Assembly: GCA_029212745.1 (NCBI GenBank)
Contig: JARGOL010000005.1
Coordinates: 91,558-155,557 of the forward strand
Direction: 5' to 3'
Source: Alcanivoracaceae bacterium
Lineage (GTDB): Bacteria > Pseudomonadota > Gammaproteobacteria > Pseudomonadales > Alcanivoracaceae
Length of the DNA stretch: 64,000 nt
Notes under the pieces: generated by a model
Seen by the model: the letters and a program-made list of their open reading frames with translations, nothing else
The model's database searches: none
What the model was told of the DNA's origin: nothing
Part shown: positions 24,658 through 34,262 of the stretch, in pieces
Position numbering within the stretch: position 1 is the stretch's first letter
How the letters are laid out: each line of letters opens with the position of its first letter
Program-made: the position numbers and the translations under genes

Positions 24658-25257
24658 ATGTTCGTTGTCGGCCTCACCGGCGGCATCGGCAGTGGCAAGA
24701 CTGCCGCATCCGATTACCTGGCCAGCAAGGGCATCACAGTGGTGGATGCCGACCTGGCTGCCCGGCTGGTGGTGCTGCCGGGCAAAACGGCCCTGAAGGC
24801 CATTGAGGCACGTTTCGGCGCCGATGTGATTGCCGCAGACGGCACACTGGACCGCCGGGCATTGCGGCAGATCGTATTTGCCGATGACAACGCCCGTCGC
24901 GACCTTGAGGCGATTACCCATCCGGCCATCGGTGCCGAGATCATGCAGCAGCTGCAGGCGTCACAGTCGCCCTATACCGTGTTGGTCTCTCCCCTGCTGC
25001 TGGAAACCAGCCAGCACCAGATGGCGAATCGCATTATGCTGGTCGATGTCCCGGAAGCCCTGCAAATCGAGCGCACGCGAAACCGGGATGATGTACCCGC
25101 CAGCCAGGTTGAGGCCATCATCGCGGCGCAGATGTCGCGCACCGAAAAACGGCAAAAAGCGGATGACATTGTCGTCAACGATGGCTCCCTGCATGAACTG
25201 CACGAGAAACTTGACCACCTGCACACGCAATACCTGGAAATGGCCCGTTCTTCATGA
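24658..25257 (+). CDS. coaE: Dephospho-CoA kinase
   Basis: 199-residue enzyme that phosphorylates the 3'-OH of dephospho-CoA, the last step of coenzyme A synthesis. The P-loop is [11 protein letters not shown] at the N-terminus, followed by [22 protein letters not shown] and the lid region [16 protein letters not shown] ribosome site precedes the ATG. The pilD-coaE-yacG order is typical of gammaproteobacteria. It overlaps yacG by 4 bp. Confidence 0.95.
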   Translation: MFVVGLTGGIGSGKTAASDYLASKGITVVDADLAARLVVLPGKTALKAIEARFGADVIAADGTLDRRALRQIVFADDNARRDLEAITHPAIGAEIMQQLQASQSPYTVLVSPLLLETSQHQMANRIMLVDVPEALQIERTRNRDDVPASQVEAIIAAQMSRTEKRQKADDIVVNDGSLHELHEKLDHLHTQYLEMARSS

Positions 25258-25448
25258 ACACACCCGCTGACACACCCCGCATCTATCCCTGTCCACAATG
25301 TCGCAAGCCGGTGCAATGGCGCAGCGACAACCCCTGGCGCCCGTTCTGCAGTGAACGCTGCAAGCTGATTGACCTGGGTGATTGGGCGTCAGAGCGCAAC
25401 AGCATCCCGGGTGACCCACCCGGGCCGGACGATCTCGATTTCGACTGA
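25254..25448 (+). CDS. yacG: DNA gyrase inhibitor / zinc-finger protein YacG
   Basis: 64-residue zinc protein with a four-cysteine site: CPQC near residue 13 and CSERC near residue 33, followed by the diagnostic [11 protein letters not shown]. coli YacG binds GyrB and blocks DNA binding. Its end is acidic and Pro-rich ([10 protein letters not shown]). It ends the pilBCD unit and faces the Nudix fusion gene 5 bp away. Confidence 0.93.
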   Translation: MNTPADTPRIYPCPQCRKPVQWRSDNPWRPFCSERCKLIDLGDWASERNSIPGDPPGPDDLDFD

Positions 25449-25453
25449 CGCCG

Positions 25454-26356
25454 TTACCAGAAGGCGCTGATACCAGCGACACCGCGGGCACCGGCCTCGC
25501 GTGCCTGCATCAGCATGGCCGGGGAAACACCGCCCAGGGCATAGACGGCAAAAGGCTGTCCCTGCGCCAGCGACGAAAAGGACTGCCAGCCCAGGGGCGG
25601 GGCATGGGGATGTGTCGGGGTCGCATGCACAGGCGACAACAGCACCATGTCAGCACCAATGTCAGCGGCATGACGCAGCTCGCCCGCGTCGTGGCAGGCC
25701 ACGCTCAGCAGCCCCTGATAGTCCGCCGGCGGTGACGGCACCCGGTGTGTCAGATGCAGGACATCGGCCCCGACACGGGCACACAGGGCGGCATCATCAG
25801 CCACCATCAGGCTGGCCCCCGCCTGGCGACAGAGGGCGGCAATATCGGCAAGCAGTGCCGCGTCAGTGTGCCGGCGCGGATATACCATACCCGCTCCCAC
25901 TGCCAGTGCCGCCTGCAAACGTTGCGGCCACTGTGACGGCAAGTCCGCCGGCAGAATGAGTATCTGGTCGGGTAAGCGAAGGGCGGACAACAGGGGACGG
26001 TTGGCTTCGGGAAAATCCAGCGCCTGCAGCGTGTCCAACGGCTGCCAGGTGACCGGTTGCCCCTCGCGGCCGTGGGGCTCACCGGACCACTGCACCACGT
26101 CACGAAACATCAGGCGCACACACAGCTCCGGATAATCGTGACTGATGGTCATGAAAGGCTGGCTGCGGGCAACGGCAAGCCCGAGTTCTTCATCAATTTC
26201 CCGGGCCAGTGCCTGGTCAGGCGACTCACCCGGCTCCACCTTGCCGCCGGGAAATTCCCACAAGCCGCCCTGGTGCTTGTCTGCCGGCCGCCGGCTCAAC
26301 AGTACCCGACCCCGGGTGTCACGAATGATGGCGGCCACTACATCAAGGCGCTTCAT
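25454..26356 (-). CDS. mutT: Nudix hydrolase (MutT-like) fused to ThiE-like domain
   Basis: 300-residue two-domain protein. Residues 1-130 form a MutT-type Nudix hydrolase with the box GGKVEPGESPDQALAREIDE followed by ELGL (about 37-60), presumed to sanitise 8-oxo-dGTP. Residues about 130-300 resemble thiamine-phosphate synthase (TenI/ThiE barrel), ending ALGGVSPAMLMQAREAGARGVAGISAFW, but lack the usual ThiE substrate residues. The fusion is common in pseudomonads, and the function of the second domain is unknown. ATG 26356 is taken; a GTG one codon earlier is also in frame. It starts 6 bp after argJ and is co-transcribed. Confidence 0.9.
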   Translation of the reverse strand: MKRLDVVAAIIRDTRGRVLLSRRPADKHQGGLWEFPGGKVEPGESPDQALAREIDEELGLAVARSQPFMTISHDYPELCVRLMFRDVVQWSGEPHGREGQPVTWQPLDTLQALDFPEANRPLLSALRLPDQILILPADLPSQWPQRLQAALAVGAGMVYPRRHTDAALLADIAALCRQAGASLMVADDAALCARVGADVLHLTHRVPSPPADYQGLLSVACHDAGELRHAADIGADMVLLSPVHATPTHPHAPPLGWQSFSSLAQGQPFAVYALGGVSPAMLMQAREAGARGVAGISAFW

Positions 26357-26362
26357 CACAAC

Positions 26363-27568
26363 TCAGGTACGGTATTCCGCGTTGATGCGCACGTAGTCGT
26401 AACTGAAGTCACAGGTCCAGACGATGCTCTCGCCATTGCCATCCCCGACAGCAATGGACAACACGATATCCTGTTCTGCCATGACCCGCGCGCCCGCTTC
26501 TTCCCGGTAACTGTCTGCCACGCCGCCACGCTCAGCAATCAGCACATCGCCCAGGCGAATGGACACCGCGTCGACATCAAGGGCAGTCACTGGTGCCCGG
26601 CCTACGGCGGCAAGAATGCGCCCCCAATTGGGATCACTGGCGAACAGCGCCGTCTTCACCAACGGTGAATGGGCCACGGTCTCGGCAACCACACGTGCGT
26701 CTGCATCGCTGGCGGCTCCTGTGACCCGTATTTCCAGGAACTTGGTGGCGCCCTCCCCGTCACGGACGATGGCCTGCGCCAGCGACACATAGACCTCACG
26801 CAAATGACTGAACAATGCCTCAGCGCGTGGATCAGCGGCATCAACAATCTCGTCCATATCGGCAGCACCCGAGGCAACCAGGATGCAGGCATCGTTGGTG
26901 GATGTGTCCCCATCAACGCTGATGCGATTGAAGCTCTGGTCAGCCAATTGTGCCGACCACGCTGACAACAGGGCCGGCGCCACGGGTGCATCGCAGCAGA
27001 CAAAACCCAGCATGGTGGCCATGTTTGGCTTGATCATGCCCGAGCCCTTGGCCATGCCGGTGATGGTTACCGGCACGTGACCCAGCTCCAGACGCACGCT
27101 CGCCAGCTTGGCGCGTGTATCAGTGGTCATGATGCCGTGTGCGGCGTCTGACCAGCTGTCGGCACTCAACGCCTCCAATGCCCTGGGAATGCCGCGCTCG
27201 AAGGGTGGCAGGGGAAACTGCTCACCGATCACGCCAGTGGAGAACGGCAGCACCTGCTCCGGTGAGCATCCCGCAGCCTTCGCCAGCATGTCGCAGGTCG
27301 CCTGGCAGTTGGCCATGCCACGCTCTCCGGTACCGGCATTGGCGTAGCCGGTGTTGATGAGGAGATAGCGCGGATTGCCGCTGCCCAGGTGTTTGCGTGC
27401 CACATGCACGGGCGCCGCACAGAACCGGTTACGTGTGAAAACACCGGCCGTGTGGGCACCGTCAGCAAGCTCAAGCACGACAAGGTCGAGCCGGTCTGGC
27501 TTCTTGATGCCTGCCTTCACTGCCGCCAGGCGGACACCAGGCACCGGCAACCATTGCAACGTATCCAT
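26363..27568 (-). CDS. argJ: Bifunctional ornithine acetyltransferase / N-acetylglutamate synthase
   Basis: 401-residue ArgJ, which recycles the acetyl group between N-acetylornithine and glutamate in arginine synthesis. The self-cleavage region KGSGMIKPNMATML contains the nucleophilic Thr after Ala. INRISVDGDTSTNDA-type and SDPNWGRILAAVGRA motifs are present in the beta chain, and the C-terminus is SYDYVRINAEYRT. It follows secA by 6 bp, matching the secA-argJ-mutT order of Pseudomonas. Confidence 0.95.
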   Translation of the reverse strand: MDTLQWLPVPGVRLAAVKAGIKKPDRLDLVVLELADGAHTAGVFTRNRFCAAPVHVARKHLGSGNPRYLLINTGYANAGTGERGMANCQATCDMLAKAAGCSPEQVLPFSTGVIGEQFPLPPFERGIPRALEALSADSWSDAAHGIMTTDTRAKLASVRLELGHVPVTITGMAKGSGMIKPNMATMLGFVCCDAPVAPALLSAWSAQLADQSFNRISVDGDTSTNDACILVASGAADMDEIVDAADPRAEALFSHLREVYVSLAQAIVRDGEGATKFLEIRVTGAASDADARVVAETVAHSPLVKTALFASDPNWGRILAAVGRAPVTALDVDAVSIRLGDVLIAERGGVADSYREEAGARVMAEQDIVLSIAVGDGNGESIVWTCDFSYDYVRINAEYRT

Positions 27569-27574
27569 CAGTGA

Positions 27575-30322
27575 TCAGGCCTCCAGTTTGCCGTGACACT
27601 GTTTGTATTTCTTGCCGGAGCCGCACGGACAGGGCTCATTCCGCCCCACCTTGCGGGTCTGCCGCTTGACCGTCTGCGGCACCTCCGGGGCAGCCGCCGG
27701 CGCCGCTTCACCGCCTGCCCCCTCTGGCTGTACCGGGGGCAGGTCAGGTGTCTGCGCCTTCATCGCCTCGGCCTGACGGCGTGCCTCCTCGGCACGCTGC
27801 TGCTCCAGCTGCTGGAGCTCATCGTCACGGCGGAGCTCAAGGGTGTGCAGCACACGGATAAGCTGGTGCTGAATCTGGTTCATCATGGTCTGGAACAGCT
27901 CGAAGGCTTCGCGCTTGTATTCCTGCTTGGGGTTGCGCTGCGCATAACCGCGCAGGTGAATCCCCTGGCGCAGGTGGTCCATGCTCGCGAGATGCTCTTT
28001 CCAGTGACGGTCCAGCACCTGCAACATCAGGTGCTTCTCCAGCTTGCGCATTTCCTCGGGCTCGAAATTACGACCCGCCAACGCCGCTTCCTTGGCCTCG
28101 TAATCCGCCTGCATCTGTGCCACCAGGCGCTCGATGATGCCATCAATGTGCAGATCCGAATCCTCATCCAGCCAGCGACCAATGGTGGCGTGGCACTGGA
28201 ACTCGGCCTCCAGCACTTTCTCGAGGCCGGAAATGTCCCACTGTTCCTCCATGCTGCCCGGCGGCAGGTGCTGGTGAACCACATCACGGACCACATCCTC
28301 ACGGATGGACGTGACGCTGGAAGACAGCTCGTCAGCTTCCAGTATCTGGTCGCGCTGGCTGTAGATCACGCGACGCTGGTCGTTGGCAACGTCATCGTAT
28401 TCCAGCAGGTTCTTGCGGATATCGAAGTTTCGGCCTTCCACCTTGCGCTGGGCGTTCTCGATGGCACGGGTCACCCAGCGATGCTCGATGGCTTCGCCTT
28501 TCTCAAGACCCAGGGAACGCATCAGGTTGCGAATGCGATCTGATGCGAAAATCCGCATCAGGTCATCTTCCATGGACAGGAAGAAACGGGTGTAACCCGG
28601 ATCACCCTGGCGACCGGCCCGGCCGCGCAACTGGTTATCGATACGACGGGACTCATGCCGCTCGGTACCGATGATATGCAGGCCGCCGGCTTCCATAACC
28701 TTGGCGTGATCCTGGCGCCACTGCTCCTCGATCTCGGCAATCTTTTCGTCGGTGGCATTCTCGAGCCGCTTGATGGCTTCCTGGGCATTGCCGCCGAGGA
28801 CGATATCGGTACCACGACCAGCCATGTTGGTGGCAATGGTAACGGCACCGGGGCGACCTGCCTGGGCAATGATCTCAGCTTCCTTGCGGTGAAACTTTGC
28901 GTTCAGTACCTGGTGTTTGATCTTCGACTTTTCCAGACGCCGGGACAGGTATTCCGACGCCGAGATGGTTGCCGTGCCCACCAGAACCGGCGCCCCTTTT
29001 TCCACCGACTCCTGGATGGCATCGACGATGGCATCAAACTTTTCGTCCAGCGACAGGAACACCTGGTCCTCGGCATCGATACGCACCATGGGACGATTGG
29101 TGGGAATAACCACCACGTCCATGCCGTAGATCTGGCGAAATTCTGCCGCTTCGGTATCCGCCGTGCCGGTCATGCCGGACAACTTGTCGTACATGCGGAA
29201 ATAGTTCTGGAACGTGGTCGAGGCCAGCGTCTGGTTTTCCTGCTGGATCTTCAGGTTCTCCTTCGCTTCCACCGCCTGGTGGATACCCTCGGACCAGCGA
29301 CGGCCCGGCATGGTACGCCCGGTATGCTCATCAACGATGACCACTTCGCCGTTTTGCACGATGTAGTCCTTGTCGCGGGCGAACAGGGCGTGCGCCTTCA
29401 GCCCTGCGTGCACGTGATGCAGCAGCTGCAGGTTATGGGGGGCATACAGGCTCTCGCCCTCCTTGAGCAAGCCGCTGTCGATCAGCAACTGCTCCACTTT
29501 CTGGTGACCCGCCTCGGTCAGCTCAACCTGGCGATGCTTCTCCTCGACAAAATAGTCGCCGTCATCTTCTTCCTGCTGACGATCAAGCCGGGGAATGAGC
29601 TGATTGACGCGCATGTACAGCTCGGAGGAGTCAGAGGCCGGCCCGGAAATGATCAGCGGCGTACGCGCCTCGTCAATGAGGATGGAGTCCACCTCATCGA
29701 CAATGGCGAAGTGCAGACCGCGCTGAACCTTGTCTTCCAGGCGGAAAACCATGTTGTCGCGCAGGAAGTCGAAACCAAATTCATTGTTGGTGCCGTAGGT
29801 GATATCGGCCTGGTAGGCTTCGCGTTTTTCATCGGGCGGCTGCTGTGAATAAACCACACCCACAGACAGGCCGAGAAATTCATACAACGGCCGCATCCAG
29901 TTGGCATCACGCTCGGCCAGGTAATCATTCACTGTGACGATGTGCACGCTGCCACCGGACAATGCATTCAGGTAAGCCGGCAGCGTCGCCGTCAGCGTTT
30001 TACCCTCACCGGTGCGCATTTCGGAGATACGCCCCTCATGCAGCGACAGACCACCCACCAGCTGTACATCAAAATGGCGCATGCCCAGCACCCGGGTGGC
30101 GGCCTCGCGGGCCACCGCAAACGCTTCAGGCAGCAGCTCATCGAGTGTCGCGCCCTCTTCAAAGCGCTTCCTGAACTCGGCGGTGCGAGCCGCCAGTGCC
30201 GCGTCATCCAGTTGCGCGACACTGTCAGCAAATTCGTTGATGGTTTCGACCAGCTTGCCCATGCGCTTGAGTTCGCGGTCGTTCTTGGTACCAAAGATCT
30301 TCTTGACGAAAGTAGCCAGCAT
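27575..30322 (-). CDS. secA: Preprotein translocase ATPase SecA
   Basis: 915-residue motor of the Sec translocon. NBD1 has Walker A in [19 protein letters not shown] (about 100-115), Walker B/DEAD-like [20 protein letters not shown], the preprotein cross-linking domain, NBD2 ([24 protein letters not shown]), and [11 protein letters not shown]. The C-terminal tail carries the zinc-binding [14 protein letters not shown], which binds SecB. The tail before it is Ala/Pro-rich. No secM-like gene lies upstream; the M23 peptidase gene occupies that place, 140 bp away. Confidence 0.97.
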   Translation of the reverse strand: MLATFVKKIFGTKNDRELKRMGKLVETINEFADSVAQLDDAALAARTAEFRKRFEEGATLDELLPEAFAVAREAATRVLGMRHFDVQLVGGLSLHEGRISEMRTGEGKTLTATLPAYLNALSGGSVHIVTVNDYLAERDANWMRPLYEFLGLSVGVVYSQQPPDEKREAYQADITYGTNNEFGFDFLRDNMVFRLEDKVQRGLHFAIVDEVDSILIDEARTPLIISGPASDSSELYMRVNQLIPRLDRQQEEDDGDYFVEEKHRQVELTEAGHQKVEQLLIDSGLLKEGESLYAPHNLQLLHHVHAGLKAHALFARDKDYIVQNGEVVIVDEHTGRTMPGRRWSEGIHQAVEAKENLKIQQENQTLASTTFQNYFRMYDKLSGMTGTADTEAAEFRQIYGMDVVVIPTNRPMVRIDAEDQVFLSLDEKFDAIVDAIQESVEKGAPVLVGTATISASEYLSRRLEKSKIKHQVLNAKFHRKEAEIIAQAGRPGAVTIATNMAGRGTDIVLGGNAQEAIKRLENATDEKIAEIEEQWRQDHAKVMEAGGLHIIGTERHESRRIDNQLRGRAGRQGDPGYTRFFLSMEDDLMRIFASDRIRNLMRSLGLEKGEAIEHRWVTRAIENAQRKVEGRNFDIRKNLLEYDDVANDQRRVIYSQRDQILEADELSSSVTSIREDVVRDVVHQHLPPGSMEEQWDISGLEKVLEAEFQCHATIGRWLDEDSDLHIDGIIERLVAQMQADYEAKEAALAGRNFEPEEMRKLEKHLMLQVLDRHWKEHLASMDHLRQGIHLRGYAQRNPKQEYKREAFELFQTMMNQIQHQLIRVLHTLELRRDDELQQLEQQRAEEARRQAEAMKAQTPDLPPVQPEGAGGEAAPAAAPEVPQTVKRQTRKVGRNEPCPCGSGKKYKQCHGKLEA

Positions 30323-30462
30323 GAATAGTCCCGTTTTGATACTGGTTCCGGGTGCGAGGCGGGGCCTCGAAAAGCCAGCATTCTACCCGGATACGGAGAT
30401 GGAAATAAGGTGCCCGAAGGCAGGGAGATCAGCCGGAAAGCACCGGCCGGGGGACTGCGGCT
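30323..30462 (-). promoter_or_regulatory. secA leader with hairpin and possible promoter
   Basis: Between the M23 gene and secA. A -10-like TAGAAT (minus, 30380-30385) precedes a short perfect hairpin CGAGGC-CCC-GCCTCG (30355-30369) in the secA leader. A second inverted repeat GCGGC/GCCGC (30457-30472) overlaps the stop codon of the M23 gene and has no T-run. The -35 (TTATTT) is poor. Confidence 0.4.
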
Positions 30463-31395
30463 TTAATGCCGCGGACGGTAGATATAGGGCTGCGGATTGA
30501 CCTGGCGGCCGTTGCGAAGCACTTCGTAGTGCACATGCGGCCCGGTGGACCGGCCGCTGGAGCCCATCTTGGCAATGACAGCGCCGGGCTTGACGATATC
30601 GCCGGGCTTGACCAGCAATTCCCGGGCGTGACCATAGCGGGTGGACAGGCCATTGCCGTGATTGATTTCCACCATGAGGCCGTAACCCCAGCGCTCGCCG
30701 GAATAGGTGACCACACCGGACGCGGTGGCAACAATGTCGGAACCGTCCTTGCCGGCAAAATCCACGCCCTTATGCATGGCCAGCTTGCCGTTGAACGGGT
30801 CTGTGCGGTAACCGTAACGCGATGACATCCAGCCGCGCGAGATCGGGCGGCCGGCCAACGCGGCCTGACGCTCCTGGTGACGGTTGTTTAGCAGGCTCTC
30901 GAGGATATCCAGCTGCTGCTCGCGGCGCTCCAGCGTGGCGACCATGTCATCCAGGGCGTCGGAAAACGCCGGTGCCTGGTAGCTGTCACCACCGTCTTCA
31001 CGACTCTCGGGGCCACCCATGGCGGGGCCCATGCCAAAATCAAACTCGTCCGAACGGATACCGGCCACATCCACCAGTCGTTCGCCGAGGGCGTCCAGGC
31101 GCACCAGCCGCGCCTGCATGTCTGCCAGCCGCAGCGTCAGGGCGCGCAGCTCCTCATCAGTGCGCTGGCGCAGCTTGCCCACTTCTTCCTTGTTCCGCTT
31201 GACCTCGAGACGCCACTGCTGGGCCGCCTGGTCGCTGAACAGGGGTTCATCCAGGTACTGCATCAGGTACCATCCACCCATGCCGAAGGCCATCGGGACC
31301 ACGACCATAAGCCCGAAGAGCAGCCATGGCAGGCGCCTGGGCAGGTGGACGGTGCGCGAGTGACCGCGCTTGTTGTTCAGAATGATGATATTCAT
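30463..31395 (-). CDS. M23 family peptidoglycan endopeptidase (LytM type)
   Basis: 310-residue envelope protein. The N-terminus (MNIIILNNKRGHSRTVHL) is cytoplasmic, followed by one transmembrane segment (about 22-44), a coiled-coil region (about 60-175, heptad-rich RTDEELRALTLRLADMQARL and ERREQQLDILESLLNN) and a C-terminal M23 domain. Zinc ligands are His and Asp in MHKGVDFAGKDG and the His pair in TGPHVHYEV. The zinc set is intact, so it is probably an active DD-endopeptidase rather than a degenerate EnvC/NlpD-type activator. ATG 31395 fits homologous N-termini; the frame is open to 31428. Conserved neighbour of secA in Pseudomonas-like genomes. Confidence 0.88.
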   Translation of the reverse strand: MNIIILNNKRGHSRTVHLPRRLPWLLFGLMVVVPMAFGMGGWYLMQYLDEPLFSDQAAQQWRLEVKRNKEEVGKLRQRTDEELRALTLRLADMQARLVRLDALGERLVDVAGIRSDEFDFGMGPAMGGPESREDGGDSYQAPAFSDALDDMVATLERREQQLDILESLLNNRHQERQAALAGRPISRGWMSSRYGYRTDPFNGKLAMHKGVDFAGKDGSDIVATASGVVTYSGERWGYGLMVEINHGNGLSTRYGHARELLVKPGDIVKPGAVIAKMGSSGRSTGPHVHYEVLRNGRQVNPQPYIYRPRH

Positions 31396-31495
31396 TCGTT
31401 GCAGCTCAAGGGGCCAAAACCTTTTCAAAGCAGGGGCTTAGGCCGAAAACTTAACATTTTTTTTCATGTCAGATCGGATATCCTAAGAAATACCT

Positions 31496-31933
31496 ATGAG
31501 CAACGCAACCGGCCCGAAAGCACTTTCCGACGTACTGAGCGCCTCGTCACGGCTGGGCACACTACTGCGTCACGCCCGCCAGCGCCCGGCGGCGGGTCGC
31601 CCCGCGCTGCCAAAACTGCCGCCAGCACTGGCCGGCAAGGTCACCATGACCATTGCCGATAACTGCCTGGTACTGACCGTGGACAACAACGCTGTGGCCC
31701 AGATCGTGCGCTTTCACGCCCGACGGCTGGCCCGACAGGCGGGCATGGCGGATTTCCGCATCAGTCTGGCGCGCAGCCAGCCCGGCAACCGCCAGCCGAA
31801 AGCACCCGCCGGACCGGCCATGCCGCCGGGCGCCGCGCCCCTGCTGCGCGCCACGGCAGAACAGGCCGACCATCCTCGCCTGGAAGCGGCACTGGAGCGC
31901 CTGGCCAGGCTGGCTGAATCCGGCGATAAGTAA
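31496..31933 (+). CDS. dciA: DciA-like protein (DUF721)
   Basis: 145-residue protein with an N-terminal DUF721 domain (about 10-95; LPPALAGKVTMTIADNCLVLTVDNNAVAQIVRFHARRLARQ) and a basic, Pro-rich then helical C-terminus. DciA is the ancestral loader of the replicative helicase DnaB in bacteria that lack DnaC/DnaI. Its location between secA/M23 and lpxC, on the opposite strand, is the same as in Pseudomonas. It is divergent from the M23 gene across a 100-bp AT-rich gap. A bidirectional terminator follows 18 bp downstream. Confidence 0.85.
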   Translation: MSNATGPKALSDVLSASSRLGTLLRHARQRPAAGRPALPKLPPALAGKVTMTIADNCLVLTVDNNAVAQIVRFHARRLARQAGMADFRISLARSQPGNRQPKAPAGPAMPPGAAPLLRATAEQADHPRLEAALERLARLAESGDK

Positions 31934-31951
31934 GCGCACACAAACCTCAAA

Positions 31952-31988
31952 GAGTAATAAAAAGGCCTCTTTCGAGGCCTTTTTACTC
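31952..31988. terminator. Bidirectional terminator between dciA and lpxC
   Basis: Stem AAAAAGGCCTC/GAGGCCTTTTT with loop TTTC, extended outward by GAGTA/TACTC with a small mismatch. It serves the convergent dciA (+) and lpxC (-) genes. Confidence 0.92.
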
Positions 31989-32010
31989 AACAACCGGACG
32001 GGAACCCGGT

Positions 32011-32925
32011 TTATTCTGCTGCCAGCACCGGCTTCATGTAGGAGATCGGCGCCTTGGTCGCATCCTCGAACGTGACGATTTCCCAGGCATCTTCCCGCGC
32101 CAGCAGCTCTCTCAACAGGGCATTATTGAGCGCATGGCCGGATTTGCATCCCTGGAATTCCCCGATAAGGCTGAAGCCCAGCAGGTAGAGGTCGCCAATT
32201 GCGTCCAGCATCTTGTGCTTGACGAACTCGTCCTCGTACCGCAGGCCGTCCTCATTGAGGATACGGAAATCGTCCACCACGATGGCGTTGTCCACACTGC
32301 CGCCCAGCGCCAGGTTCTGGCTGCGCAGGTACTCGATATCACGCATGAAACCGAACGTACGGGCGCGCGCCACTTCCTTCACGAACGACGTGGAGGAGAA
32401 GTCGATACTGGCGGTCTGGGTGCGTCCCTTGAACACTGGGTGGTCAAACTCGATGGTGAAGGACACCTTGAAGCCGTCGAAGGGCACGAAGGTCGCGGTT
32501 TTACCTTCCTGCTCCACAGTGACCTGCTTCTTGATGCGAATGAACTTCTTCGCCGCTTCCTGTTCCTTGATACCCGCTGACTGCAGCAGAAAAACGAACG
32601 GACCGGCACTGCCATCCATGATCGGCACTTCCGGCGCCGACAGCTCCACGAAGGCGTTGTCGATGCCCAGCCCGGCCATGGCCGAAAGCAGGTGCTCAAC
32701 GGTACCCACCTTGACGTCATCCTTTACCAGGGTGGAAGACAGGGTCGTTTCACCCACATTTTCCGCCACGGCAGGAATGTCCACCACGGGATCCAGGTCC
32801 ACCCGGCGGAAGATGATGCCCGTGTCCACGGGGGCCGGCTTGACCGTCAGGTACACCTTCTCCCCTGTGTGCAGGCCTACGCCTGTGGCCCTGATCACGT
32901 TTTTTAGCGTGCGCTGTCTAATCAT
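32011..32925 (-). CDS. lpxC: UDP-3-O-acyl-N-acetylglucosamine deacetylase
   Basis: 304-residue zinc enzyme catalysing the committed step of lipid A synthesis. Features: N-terminal [24 protein letters not shown], zinc His in [15 protein letters not shown], and the region [13 protein letters not shown]...[14 protein letters not shown] carrying the other zinc His/Asp and the catalytic residues. The C-terminal tail, which FtsH reads in enterobacteria, is short (PVLAAE). It lies 103 bp downstream of ftsZ at the end of the dcw cluster. An extended -10-like TGGTATTCT and a GCATCC/GGATGC hairpin (32947-32962) in the gap suggest a separate promoter or leader. Confidence 0.97.
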   Translation of the reverse strand: MIRQRTLKNVIRATGVGLHTGEKVYLTVKPAPVDTGIIFRRVDLDPVVDIPAVAENVGETTLSSTLVKDDVKVGTVEHLLSAMAGLGIDNAFVELSAPEVPIMDGSAGPFVFLLQSAGIKEQEAAKKFIRIKKQVTVEQEGKTATFVPFDGFKVSFTIEFDHPVFKGRTQTASIDFSSTSFVKEVARARTFGFMRDIEYLRSQNLALGGSVDNAIVVDDFRILNEDGLRYEDEFVKHKMLDAIGDLYLLGFSLIGEFQGCKSGHALNNALLRELLAREDAWEIVTFEDATKAPISYMKPVLAAE

Positions 32926-33028
32926 CGTTTTTCGCTATTCCAGCAGGCATCCCGGGGGATGCGGTCCTCGTCGCAAAGGCGCGGAGAATACCAGATTCGC
33001 CCTTTACGCACCATTGGCAGCTGCGCCG

Positions 33029-34213
33029 TCAGTCGGCCTGACGGCGCAGGAAGGTCGGGATATCGATGAAATCCAGATCTTCTGCCGTGTTCACCGCTGG
33101 CGCACTGCGCGCCGGCTGGCGGGGCTGCTGCGCTTCGCGGCTGGCCCGCTGGCGATCCACCGCCGGACGGTCCATTTCACGGTAATTGACGTCACCGTTC
33201 TGGTTCATGGGTACTTGACCCCCGCGCACCACTTTCAGTTCCTGTTGCGCACCCAGACCGGTGGCGACGACGGTGACTGACAGGTCATCACCCATCTCCG
33301 GGTCCACCGCCGTGCCGATGATGATGTTGGCATCCTGGCCGGCCAGCTCGTAGATGATGTTGTTGACCTCGTAGTACTCCTCGAGGGTGAGATCGGCGTT
33401 GGCGGTGATATTGATCAGCAGGCCACGTGCACCGTGCAGGTCAATGTCTTCCAGCAGCGGGCTGGAGATCGCCTTGCGGGCCGCTTCCTCGGCCCGGCCT
33501 TCACCGGCTGCGGTGCCGGAACCCATCATCGCCATGCCCATCTCGCTCATCACGGTGCGGACGTCGGCGAAGTCGACGTTGATGATGCCGCCCTTGGTGA
33601 TCAGGTCAGAGATGCCCTTCACCGCACCAAGCAGCACATCGTTCGCCGCCTTGAACGCATCCAGCAGTGTCGTGCCACCGCCCAGTACTGCCTGCAGTTT
33701 CTCGTTGGGGATGGTGATCAACGAATCCACATGCTCGCGCAGCTCGGCGATACCGTTGTCTGCCACCTGCATGCGCTTGCGGCCTTCAAACGGGAACGGC
33801 TTGGTGACGACGGCCACGGTGAGGATACCCATCTCCTTGGCCACCTCGGCAACAATGGGCGCAGCACCGGTACCGGTACCGCCACCCATGCCCGCGGTGA
33901 CAAACACCATGTCCGCGCCTTGCAGCAACTCGGAAATGCGCTCGCGATCCTCAATGGCAGACTGGCGCCCGACTTCGGGATTGGCGCCGGCGCCGAGGCC
34001 TTTGGTGACCTGGTTACCCAGCTGCAACACGCCACGCGTGGATGCGTTGCGCAGTGCCTGGGCATCCGTGTTTGCACAGATGAATTCAACACCGTCAACG
34101 GCTGAGCGCACCATGTGCTCGACGGCATTGCCACCGCCACCACCGACACCGATGACCTTGATAACCGCGCCGTGCGGTACGCCATCCTCCAATGTAAATT
34201 TTAAATCACTCAT
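33029..34213 (-). CDS. ftsZ: Cell division GTPase FtsZ
   Basis: 394-residue tubulin homologue forming the Z ring. The GTP-binding tubulin signature is GGGTGTGAAP (about 107-116), preceded by GVGGGGGNAVEHM. The T7 loop NVDFADVRTVM provides the catalytic Asp for the next subunit. A Gln/Arg/Pro-rich linker (about 318-375) leads to the conserved C-terminal peptide DFIDIPTFLRRQAD, which binds FtsA and ZipA. It starts 49 bp after ftsA. Confidence 0.98.
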   Translation of the reverse strand: MSDLKFTLEDGVPHGAVIKVIGVGGGGGNAVEHMVRSAVDGVEFICANTDAQALRNASTRGVLQLGNQVTKGLGAGANPEVGRQSAIEDRERISELLQGADMVFVTAGMGGGTGTGAAPIVAEVAKEMGILTVAVVTKPFPFEGRKRMQVADNGIAELREHVDSLITIPNEKLQAVLGGGTTLLDAFKAANDVLLGAVKGISDLITKGGIINVDFADVRTVMSEMGMAMMGSGTAAGEGRAEEAARKAISSPLLEDIDLHGARGLLINITANADLTLEEYYEVNNIIYELAGQDANIIIGTAVDPEMGDDLSVTVVATGLGAQQELKVVRGGQVPMNQNGDVNYREMDRPAVDRQRASREAQQPRQPARSAPAVNTAEDLDFIDIPTFLRRQAD

Positions 34214-34262
34214 AACGTTCTCCCGCTTTTTCCCTGTTGTTGAGATGGTTCAGGCTTTCGCC

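Noticed and set aside
28655-29848. 397-codon plus-strand frame within secA
   Set aside because: Antisense shadow of secA; no family features.
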